A DNA stretch of 10,145 nt from JBBAFB01 sp041655595. GTDB lineage: Bacteria; Bacillota; DULZ01. The stretch covers positions 1 through 10,145 of the forward strand of contig JBBAFB010000080.1 in assembly GCA_041655595.1 (NCBI GenBank), given 5' to 3'. Each line of letters opens with the position of its first letter. Position 1 is the stretch's first letter. Under the pieces are notes generated by a model, which worked only from the letters and a program-made list of their open reading frames with translations, ran no database searches and was not told where the DNA came from. This document shows positions 1 through 5,207 of this stretch, one piece after another. A program made the position numbers and the translations under genes.

Positions 1-423
1 GCCGTGTGCCTCTTGATTAAAAAAGTTTCCCCAGCGTCCAATCGCCTGGCCTAGGATAATACTGGGGGCAATGATATCCGCAAACTTCCAAAAGGGTAAC
101 TTTTGCCACTTAACGTAAAAGAAACCTGCCAAAAAGCCCCCAATCAAGCCCCCATGAATAGCCAGGCCACCATGCCAAATAGCGATAATTTCTTTCCAAT
201 TACCCGCATACTGGGGCCATTCAAAAACTACATAGTAAAGGCGGGCCATGATAAAAGCAGCCGGTATGACTATGATAATTAAATTAAAAATGTGATCGGA
301 ATCTAAATTTTCTTTTTCTGCCCTTTTGGCTGCCAATAAAGATCCCAAGAGAATAGCTGTTGACATAATAATTCCATACCAGTAGATAGGATAAGAGCCA
401 ATTTTAATAGCAATCGGATTCAT
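1..423 (-). CDS. lgt: Prolipoprotein diacylglyceryl transferase, partial (N-terminal 141 residues)
   Basis: This is the integral membrane enzyme that moves the diacylglyceryl group from phosphatidylglycerol onto the lipobox cysteine of prolipoproteins, the first step of lipoprotein maturation. I translated it from the reverse strand: ATG at 423-421, open to base 1, where the window cuts the gene. The N-terminus (IGSYPIYWYG) and the HGGLAIHGGLIGG stretch around residues 84-96 are typical of Lgt. The last residues form the family signature GRWGNFFNQEAHG, which holds the essential Arg and Glu. About half of a normal ~260-290-residue Lgt is present. An AAGGAAGG ribosome binding site lies about 6 nt upstream of the ATG. 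The gene lies downstream of the spo0E-like gene on the same strand but is separated from it by a terminator, and it appears to have its own sigma-A promoter. Identification is firm; only the 3' half is unseen. Confidence 0.97.
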   Translation of the reverse strand, partial: MNPIAIKIGSYPIYWYGIIMSTAILLGSLLAAKRAEKENLDSDHIFNLIIIVIPAAFIMARLYYVVFEWPQYAGNWKEIIAIWHGGLAIHGGLIGGFLAGFFYVKWQKLPFWKFADIIAPSIILGQAIGRWGNFFNQEAHG

Positions 424-459
424 AATTAACCTTCCTTAGTTACTAGATTTAATAAATCC

Positions 460-488
460 ATTATGCAACATCCCGCATTTAAAAGCAA
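460..488 (-). promoter_or_regulatory. Candidate sigma-A promoter for lgt
   Basis: On the minus strand, TTGCTT (488-483) and CATAAT (465-460) are separated by exactly 17 nt. The -10 matches the consensus at 5 of 6 bases and the -35 at 3 of 6. It lies between the spo0E-type terminator and the lgt start, where a separate lgt promoter would be needed. Confidence 0.45.
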
Positions 489-500
489 CCAAACAGAAAC

Positions 501-538
501 AAAAAAAGGGCACTCAGCCTAATCCGCAAGCCCTTTTT
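501..538 (-). terminator. Intrinsic terminator of the spo0E-like gene, starting inside its coding region
   Basis: On the minus strand an AAAAAGGGC arm (538-530) pairs with GCCCTTTTT, followed by a T-run running to 501. The loop is about 18 nt. The upstream arm lies inside the last codons (…KGLAD) of the Spo0E-like gene and the stop codon sits in the loop. It should separate that gene from lgt. Confidence 0.7.
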
Positions 539-707
539 GCCGTTGGGTACCTAATTTTTTACCGTAGCCCCTCATGTATTCCACCACTAAAACATCCAAC
601 TCGCAACTTTTTTTGCAAACCTCTTCATCCAGAAGAGTTTGTTTTAAATCTACCAGCCGGTTTAACTCCGCCTTTTTTTGCTCTATTAAAGCCAAAAGCT
701 CCTGCAT
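519..707 (-). CDS. Spo0E-like aspartyl-phosphate phosphatase
   Basis: This 62-residue protein belongs to the Spo0E family of small phosphatases, which remove phosphate from the response regulator Spo0A~P and so delay sporulation. The sequence predicts two helices in a hairpin: residues 1-28, rich in Glu/Lys/Leu, then residues 33-50 carrying the family motif S-x-x-L-D-x-L (here SCELDVLVVEYMR). The motif Asp is present. Length is normal for the family. The ATG at 707 has a GAAGG ribosome binding site about 6 nt upstream. A Spo0A-box-like heptamer lies about 73 nt upstream of the start, which would allow feedback control by the phosphatase's own substrate. The second cysteine pair (C-K-K-S-C) is not a family requirement as far as I know. 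Family membership is firm; which Spo0E paralogue this is cannot be told. Confidence 0.88.
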   Translation of the reverse strand: MQELLALIEQKKAELNRLVDLKQTLLDEEVCKKSCELDVLVVEYMRGYGKKLGTQRQKGLAD

Positions 708-730
708 AGCTAACCTTCACACCCCTTCCT

Positions 731-768
731 GCCTATGACCCCGCAAGGCATAGCTGCCCGGTCTTATC
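731..768 (-). promoter_or_regulatory. Structured 5' leader of the spo0E-like gene, unassigned
   Basis: Just upstream of the spo0E-like ribosome binding site the minus-strand transcript holds CTATG and CATAG arms around an 11-nt GC-rich loop (732-754), overlapped by alternative GACC/GGTC pairing. This GC-rich block stands out from the AT-rich surroundings. It could affect translation of the gene. I could not match it to a known riboswitch class. Confidence 0.35.
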
Positions 769-786
769 ATACTTATTATTTCGACA
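766..786 (-). promoter_or_regulatory. Spo0A box and -10 element upstream of the spo0E-like gene
   Basis: The minus strand reads TTGTCGAA at 787-780, containing the core 0A box TGTCGAA (786-780). Eight nt further downstream is TATGAT (771-766), 5 of 6 to a sigma-A -10. The box lies in the -35/-10 spacer, so bound Spo0A~P could repress or, less likely, activate. There is no clear -35. Confidence 0.45.
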
Positions 787-971
787 ATGAATTAAAATAA
801 CCTCTAACAAATTTACTATTTTTTTCATATTAGGCCAATTTAATACAGACTGCTAAGCTATGATAAATGCGATACAAGCTATGTTAACACAACCACTACT
901 TCAAAGGCAAGCATAATCTATTTAAACCTCATAGGCTGATTAAAAATAAACAGTTCCTTTCTGGGCTTTTT

Positions 972-978
972 TTCGACA
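972..978 (-). promoter_or_regulatory. Second Spo0A-box-like site
   Basis: The minus strand reads GTGTCGAAAAAAA, with the exact 0A core TGTCGAA at 978-972 followed by an A-run as in strong 0A boxes. It lies about 190 bp from the first box and about 160 bp upstream of the YbaB-like gene. It could serve either divergent gene or be a chance match. Confidence 0.35.
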
Positions 979-1092
979 CTCCACCGTTTTTTCACCATTT
1001 TACCTTCTAAATTACCGACGCCCCCAAAGACTAATTAGTTTCCCGGGTAAACAATTTACTACCCCGGCTAACACCTTTTTTATTCTAATTCA

Positions 1093-1098
1093 TATAAT
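1093..1098 (+). promoter_or_regulatory. Candidate -10 element for the YbaB-like gene
   Basis: There is a perfect TATAAT 41 nt upstream of the ATG at 1140. No recognisable TTGACA-like -35 is found 16-18 nt upstream, so use of this site would need an activator or another sigma factor. Confidence 0.3.
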
Positions 1099-1139
1099 GT
1101 TGAAGCTTTAAAAAACTCAAAGACCGAGGAGGCACCAAA

Positions 1140-1460
1140 ATGACCCAGGGCTTTCAAGACCTTTTTGAACAGGCAATGAAATTTAAGATTAATCTTGAGG
1201 AACTAAAAAAAGAACTGGCTGACAAAACTGTTGAAATCGTCACCGGCCACGATGAAGTGCACCTGGTTATGAATGGGCTGCAAGAGATACTCAGCATCCG
1301 GCTTCAGGCCCAAGACCTACCTGCCCCCCAACAGCAACGCTTGGAGCTGCTTTTAAAAAGGGCCCTCAACCAAGGAATTGCCCGCTCCCGGGAGCTGGCG
1401 GGACAGGAAATAACAAATCAGACTGGTTTTAATCCCTCCTTACTAAATGGCCTGTTTTAA
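1140..1460 (+). CDS. Divergent YbaB/EbfC-like nucleoid-associated protein
   Basis: This 106-residue protein has the YbaB/EbfC layout. An N-terminal amphipathic helix (residues 3-27) leads into ELADKTVEIVTGHDEVHLVM, which aligns with the typical 'A-x-x-x-V-E-G-x-A-G-G-G-x-V-x-V' strand pair. Then come N-G-x-x-E-I-x-x-I-x-L, a C-terminal helix (residues 62-88), and the usual tail ending N-P-S-L-L-N-G-L-F. Family members bind DNA as dimers. The glycine-rich turn found in canonical members is replaced by G-H-D-E, and the methionine-rich N-terminus is missing. The gene also lies away from dnaX-recR, so this is probably a second, diverged copy. The ATG has GAGGAGG 7 nt upstream. The serine protease gene starts 111 nt downstream. 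Family assignment is by pattern recognition and moderately sure; function is unknown. Confidence 0.65.
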   Translation: MTQGFQDLFEQAMKFKINLEELKKELADKTVEIVTGHDEVHLVMNGLQEILSIRLQAQDLPAPQQQRLELLLKRALNQGIARSRELAGQEITNQTGFNPSLLNGLF

Positions 1461-1571
1461 GTCAGTTAAGTCAACTTTTAAATAACTTTGCCTAAAACAC
1501 CTTTTTAGCTTACCTTGAATAGATATATATTAGTTTTCAGCTAATTTCAACAGAAAGGAGAGCCAACCCGA

Positions 1572-2582
1572 ATGGATATCCTAAGCAAGGTTTTAAAGCG
1601 CAACTCTATCCAATTATTGGATTTGCCCAATGTGGTGGGGGTTGGCAAGGGTTGGAAGATGACTAGGGGAGAGAGCACAAAAGATCCCTCTGTAGTGGTG
1701 TTAGTATCGAAAAAACTCCCCTCCGCTGATTTAACCCGCTCGGCTATGGTTCCTAAATCCTTGGGCACCTTCTCTACCGATGTAATAGAGGTGGGAGAAA
1801 TCCGTTTTTTGGAACGGACTGAATATATCAGACCCGCACCCCCCGGAGTGAGCATCGGACATTATCAAATTTCTGCCGGCACCTTCGGTGCCGTGGTTAG
1901 GGATAGGAATTCGGGGGAACTGCTAATACTTTCCAATAACCATGTTTTGGCCAACAGCACCGACGGTCACGATGGAAAATCAAGGGTTGGAGATGAAATT
2001 TATCAGCCGGGCCCTTATGACGGTGGCACTAAAGAACAGTTAATCGGTCATCTACATCGCTTTATTCCCCTATCTAGGGAATACGGGACATCTGAGTGCC
2101 CTCAGGCAGCCTCCCTAGAAAAACTAGGAAACCGCGTTATACATGCCATCAGACCTAATTATAGGGTAATCCTTCAAAAGATGAGCCCCCAGGGCAACCT
2201 GGTGGATGCTGCCCTGGCTAAACCCATTAAGCCCGAAGCCATAACACCCTTAATTATGGAAATCGGCCCTGTAAAAGGTATTAGGGAACCCCAAATAGGA
2301 ATGAAGCTAATCAAAAGCGGGCGTAGCAGCGGACTAAATTCTGCCAATGTGAAGGTAATCTCTACTTTGATGAAGGTCGCCTTGAGCTCCCAGGAATCCG
2401 TTATGTTTGACGATCAAATTCTGACCGGACCAATGGCCTCCCCGGGGGATAGCGGCTCCCTAGTCTTGGATGAACAGCATAATGCAGTGGGCCTATTATT
2501 CGCCGGCTCCGACAACGCCAGCGTGGTCAATAAAATTCAGAATGTGATGGAGCTCCTGGATGTAGAACCTGTATTTAGCTAA
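1572..2582 (+). CDS. Chymotrypsin-fold serine protease without signal peptide
   Basis: This 336-residue protein is a trypsin-like peptidase. A complete catalytic triad can be proposed: His124 in LSNNHVLAN, Asp212 in NLVDAALAKP and Ser294 in SPGDSGSLVLDE. G-T-F-G-A-V-V (about 103-109) begins the first barrel, and I-K-S-G-R-S-S-G-L-N (about 245-254) resembles the 'GRTTG' strand of Nal1-like bacterial trypsins. The N-terminal ~100 residues form a separate region (LPNVVGVGKGWK, then VVVLVSKKLP) seen in that group. There is no signal peptide or membrane segment, so it should act in the cytoplasm of whichever cell makes it. An AAAGGAG lies 11 nt upstream of the ATG, a slightly long spacing. It follows the YbaB-like gene by 111 nt and ends in a terminator shared with ypeB. 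The substrate is unknown. A spore-related role is suggested only by neighbours. Confidence 0.8.
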   Translation: MDILSKVLKRNSIQLLDLPNVVGVGKGWKMTRGESTKDPSVVVLVSKKLPSADLTRSAMVPKSLGTFSTDVIEVGEIRFLERTEYIRPAPPGVSIGHYQISAGTFGAVVRDRNSGELLILSNNHVLANSTDGHDGKSRVGDEIYQPGPYDGGTKEQLIGHLHRFIPLSREYGTSECPQAASLEKLGNRVIHAIRPNYRVILQKMSPQGNLVDAALAKPIKPEAITPLIMEIGPVKGIREPQIGMKLIKSGRSSGLNSANVKVISTLMKVALSSQESVMFDDQILTGPMASPGDSGSLVLDEQHNAVGLLFAGSDNASVVNKIQNVMELLDVEPVFS

Positions 2583-2607
2583 AAAAGGCCTTTCGGGCCT
2601 TTTTTAG
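2579..2607. terminator. Bidirectional intrinsic terminator between the protease gene and ypeB
   Basis: A perfect 12-bp stem (2579-2590 with 2596-2607) carries a 5-nt TTTCG loop and is flanked by six A and six T within the arms. It contains the stop codons of both convergent genes (TAA at 2580-2582 on +, TAA at 2606-2604 on -), so it can end transcription in both directions. Confidence 0.92.
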
Positions 2608-3971
2608 ATTGTTAGTTCCCCTTCTGGGGCTATGATTAATTTCAGGATATTCTCTTCATCTCCGGTTAGGGCATTAATATAGACTAAATAATCTTCCTCA
2701 TGATATTCTACCAAAAACTCATAAGTTAAAACTTCCTTATTGCCGCTTAAGGGTATCAAGGCCAGCCTATTGGATTTAACTGTCAGATCCGGGCTTAATC
2801 TACTCATCGCCTCTTTGCTGGACAATTTCGGCTCCGGGAGTTCTCGCCGCTGATGATTCATAAAATACATCATGCCATCAAAACCTATAATCTCCCCATC
2901 ATCAAGGGCCACCTGTAGTTTTAGCTGGTCTGGATAAATTCTTACCCCACCTTCTTTAACCGTAAAAACCAGCCAGTGGGTATTGTTTTCTGTAACCCCA
3001 AAGGTTTGCTCCACACCTGAAAACTTTTTTGCTTCCAAAAAGGCCAGTGCCTTTTCTTCCGCCTCCTCTTTGCTTAAACGGCTTTCATCAACAAAACGGC
3101 TGTTTAAAAAAGATAACACTTGCCCCCCCTGACTGCTCACATCACAAGTAATCATTCCCGGGTTGCCTCTGCCATCCAAGGTGATTCCAAAGGCGGGAAA
3201 ATTACCATTGATCTCATTACTTCTAATGGCTTTGTAGTCCCGGCCACCGCCTTGGTTTACAAAATCCTCGGCAATTTTTTCTGCCTCTTGCTGCGTGATT
3301 TTTTCCTGCTCCCCTGCCAGCCCTTTTGGTTCCTCCTGACCTACTCCATCTGAAAAAGGCCCATCATAAATCAAAGTGGGCAGGCCATCAAAGCGTTGTT
3401 CCATGTCTTTAAAACCCACAAGCTTATCTTGCTCTTGTTGAGCAACATCAGTCCCAATCTTTTTAAAAACGGGCTTATGCATTGCTACGGCCCATCTGTA
3501 ACCGGTTTCATGCAACTCCTTCTCTGCCTGCCTAAGAGCCTTGGCATACTCCTTAATATCCTGTTGAAAAGCTAATAATTGCTCCCTTTGTTGGATCGCC
3601 AACTGTTCCCCGTTAGCTACCTTTTTAGCCATCACATAGGCATAATCACCCAGCTGAGCCAAGAACTTACGACTTTTAGCCAGATTTAATTCCATAAAAG
3701 GCAATTGCCCTAGGGTTGTTTGGGCTGTGTTAGCCCTCCCCCAAACCTCGGTTAAGAAAAAAACCTGCTGACCGGGAGCGTTACTGACCAAACCTTTACC
3801 AAGCAGTGCCTCCAATTGCCCGACCTGATTAAGTACAGTGTAAAAATCTCTTTGATAATTACTTTCCAAGGCGTTGGCCAGGCGCTGCCTGTTATTCCAT
3901 TCACCATAACTCAAAAATACAACTCCTGCCAGAATCACCGCTGCAATTATCCATTTATACCGGCGAACCAT
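2604..3971 (-). CDS. ypeB: Germination protein YpeB
   Basis: YpeB is the partner that SleB needs for its incorporation and stability in the spore. Both are made in the forespore and SleB degrades cortex peptidoglycan at germination. From the ATG at 3971 the protein has 455 residues, close to the ~450 of Bacillus YpeB. It has an N-terminal membrane anchor (residues 6-22, IIAAVILAGVVFLSYGE), then a helical region rich in Gln, Glu and Leu to about 185. Three PepSY-like repeats follow at about 225-295, 300-370 and 382-450, two opening with the typical 'x-x-E-A-E-x-x-A' helix. A GTG at 3980 is in frame but directly abuts the ribosome binding site. AAAAGGAG is 8 nt from the ATG at 3971, so I prefer that start. 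It lies 21 nt after sleB in an evident operon. Confidence 0.95.
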   Translation of the reverse strand: MVRRYKWIIAAVILAGVVFLSYGEWNNRQRLANALESNYQRDFYTVLNQVGQLEALLGKGLVSNAPGQQVFFLTEVWGRANTAQTTLGQLPFMELNLAKSRKFLAQLGDYAYVMAKKVANGEQLAIQQREQLLAFQQDIKEYAKALRQAEKELHETGYRWAVAMHKPVFKKIGTDVAQQEQDKLVGFKDMEQRFDGLPTLIYDGPFSDGVGQEEPKGLAGEQEKITQQEAEKIAEDFVNQGGGRDYKAIRSNEINGNFPAFGITLDGRGNPGMITCDVSSQGGQVLSFLNSRFVDESRLSKEEAEEKALAFLEAKKFSGVEQTFGVTENNTHWLVFTVKEGGVRIYPDQLKLQVALDDGEIIGFDGMMYFMNHQRRELPEPKLSSKEAMSRLSPDLTVKSNRLALIPLSGNKEVLTYEFLVEYHEEDYLVYINALTGDEENILKLIIAPEGELTI

Positions 3972-3992
3972 CTTGATCACTCCTTTTACTTA

Positions 3993-4508
3993 CTACAAAC
4001 CAAAGACGTGTCTGCCAATGGTCCTTACAATCCGCCTGGTCCAAATCCACGGGCTGACCGGTTTGGACGGGTTCCAAAAAAACAAGGCCCCATAGGTGGG
4101 ATCCCAGCCATTTAAGGCCGCCAATGCGGCCCTTTCAGCCGCCTCTAAATTGCTTACCCGCCAAATGTGGCCATTCAAGACACTTTCAAAAGCCAGTGGC
4201 TGGTAAATTACCCCCGCAACCGTATTTGGGAAGGAAGGACTCTTCACTCGATTGAGCAACACAGCAGCCACCGCAACTTGACCTTCAAAGGGCTCCCCCT
4301 CGGATTCCGCGGCAACAACCCTTGATAAAAGATGTAATTCATCCTTATTGCCTGTTGGGTGGCCTACTCCCCCTTGGACAGGTAAAGATGCCTCGGTGCT
4401 ACTCATTTCAACCGCAAATATTTCTTGCTGCCCATTATTAAAAGGCGGCTGCCCTCCTATTAAAACCAGCGATACGAATAAAGTACCTGCAATCAACCAT
4501 CTGCTCAT
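3993..4508 (-). CDS. sleB: Spore cortex-lytic enzyme SleB (short form, catalytic domain only)
   Basis: SleB is a lytic transglycosylase that attacks muramic-delta-lactam-containing cortex during germination. The protein has 171 residues: a signal-peptide-like segment (residues 3-19), a low-complexity linker to about 55, then one Hydrolase_2/SleB domain (58-171). The segments VAAESEGEP (65-73), GQVAVAAVLLNRV (76-88), FPNTVAGVIYQ (93-103), ALNGWDPTYGALFF (131-144) and TIGRHVF (163-169) match SleB/CwlJ enzymes. The catalytic Glu is probably Glu68. The N-terminal peptidoglycan-binding domain of Bacillus SleB (~300 residues) is absent. An AAAGGAGG lies 7 nt from the ATG. YpeB directly downstream supports SleB rather than CwlJ, as does the signal peptide. 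A sigma-G-like promoter precedes it, as expected for forespore expression. Confidence 0.93.
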   Translation of the reverse strand: MSRWLIAGTLFVSLVLIGGQPPFNNGQQEIFAVEMSSTEASLPVQGGVGHPTGNKDELHLLSRVVAAESEGEPFEGQVAVAAVLLNRVKSPSFPNTVAGVIYQPLAFESVLNGHIWRVSNLEAAERAALAALNGWDPTYGALFFWNPSKPVSPWIWTRRIVRTIGRHVFGL

Positions 4509-4530
4509 TACAAAACCTCCTTTGCTACCT

Positions 4531-4560
4531 TAGTTTGATTAGATTTTGCCTTATTTATGC
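4531..4560 (-). promoter_or_regulatory. Candidate sigma-G promoter of sleB-ypeB
   Basis: On the minus strand GCATA (4560-4556) and CAAACTA (4537-4531) are 18 nt apart. The Bacillus sigma-G consensus is gHATR, 17-18 nt, CATWHTA. The -35 matches fully and the -10 at 6 of 7. The predicted start lies just before the sleB ribosome binding site. SleB-ypeB is a sigma-G operon in Bacillus. Confidence 0.6.
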
Positions 4561-4583
4561 ATCCGGGAGCGGGACTATTTTGT

Positions 4584-4612
4584 CACCAAGGCTTTAGGAC
4601 CTTCATAAAATG
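4584..4612 (+). promoter_or_regulatory. Candidate mother-cell (sigma-K or sigma-E) promoter of the unknown gene pair
   Basis: CACC (4584-4587) and CATAAAATG (4604-4612) are 16 nt apart. This fits the sigma-K pattern mACm, 16-17 nt, CATAnnnTA with one mismatch. CATAAAAT also resembles a sigma-E -10. It lies 50 nt before the ATG at 4663. A 7-bp inverted repeat (CAAGGCT 4587-4593, AGCCTTG 4618-4624) flanks the -10. Confidence 0.3.
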
Positions 4613-4662
4613 AACTGAGCCTTGCGGGAATCCCAATTTTTCAATGAAGGAGGTAATTCATA

Positions 4663-5040
4663 ATGCGTTTTAGGCAAGAGGTACTCAATCTATTTAATAG
4701 TGCCAGACCCTTTTTAAATCAAAATGCCCAAAAAATCATCGGCACCACACAACATTTTGCGGAGCTGCTTCAAAGCCCCACCGGGGTGAAAGCTATAAAT
4801 TCTTTTAATGATTTAAATTTCAAAACCTCTACAAGAGCAGCCGGTAGCGGCCCTGAAACTGCAAACTTCAACCCTTACTCCCTATTTTTAGTTTTTTATT
4901 TACTTATTTTAGCCAGCGATCCGAAATCCTTGGAGGCGGGCAATCCATCACTGGGTCTGGAAATCCCATCCATCCTGCCCATGCCGGCCAGAAAAGAAAG
5001 CACGGCAAAGGAGGAGGACCGTTCCGAAAACCCTACTTAG
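4663..5040 (+). CDS. Uncharacterised protein with a hydrophobic segment
   Basis: I do not recognise this 125-residue protein. The N-terminal half is a soluble, mixed-charge region (residues 1-60) with helical heptad-like stretches such as VLNLFNSARPFLNQNAQKII. A hydrophobic stretch follows at 72-84 (YSLFLVFYLLILA), short for a membrane span, then a D-P-K-S-L motif. The tail (105-125) is hydrophilic and rich in Lys, Glu and Ser. There is no signal peptide. Translation signals are good: GAAGGAGG 9 nt before the ATG. It diverges from sleB and lies upstream of another unknown gene on the same strand, which also carries D-P-K-S-L next to a hydrophobic stretch. Being surrounded by germination and coat genes suggests a spore-related role. 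That is inference from position only. Confidence 0.75.
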   Translation: MRFRQEVLNLFNSARPFLNQNAQKIIGTTQHFAELLQSPTGVKAINSFNDLNFKTSTRAAGSGPETANFNPYSLFLVFYLLILASDPKSLEAGNPSLGLEIPSILPMPARKESTAKEEDRSENPT

Positions 5041-5207
5041 CCCCTATAATGGGGGATAACGAAAAGCCGGACAATTTTTTTGCAGGTAAACAAGCAATCT
5101 TACCTGCCTCGGGGAATATATTAAACTTAAGGGAGGAATCCGACCAGCCGCTACTGCCTACAGATTATGTAAACAAGGAATTTTCCCCGGGAAAGGAGGT
5201 TAATAAT

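Larger units (their letters stand above)
708..1139. other. AT-rich intergenic region between divergent genes
   Basis: This 432-nt stretch has no convincing gene. It holds the leader and Spo0A-box promoter of the spo0E-like gene (731-786), a perfect 8-bp direct repeat AAGCTATG at 855-862 and 876-883, and a second TGTCGAA heptamer on the minus strand at 978-972. It also holds an imperfect CCGGGTAAA/TTTAC..CCCCGG hairpin at about 1043-1068 and a TATAAT hexamer at 1093-1098 before the YbaB-like gene. Much of the rest is T- and A-runs. Confidence 0.6.

Noticed and set aside
731..768. Known riboswitch class (cyclic di-GMP, THF, fluoride) in the spo0E-like leader
   Set aside because: The block is too short and lacks the conserved cores of these classes; I kept it only as an unassigned structured leader.
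1042..1081. Terminator before the YbaB-like gene
   Set aside because: The CCGGGTAAA hairpin has a bulged stem and the T-run starts about 7 nt after it, too far for a standard intrinsic terminator, and no gene ends there.
1457..1474. Tandem 9-bp repeat TTAAGTCAG/TTAAGTCAA after the YbaB-like gene
   Set aside because: Only two short copies; no link to an attachment site, insertion or array.
1547..1855. Minus-strand open frame of 102 codons opposite the serine protease gene
   Set aside because: It lies wholly against a gene with a recognisable catalytic triad, has no ribosome binding site that I can see and a protein composition without family resemblance.
3969..3980. GTG at 3980 as the ypeB start
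   Set aside because: AGGAG overlaps or abuts the GTG, leaving no spacing, while the ATG at 3971 has an 8-nt spacing.
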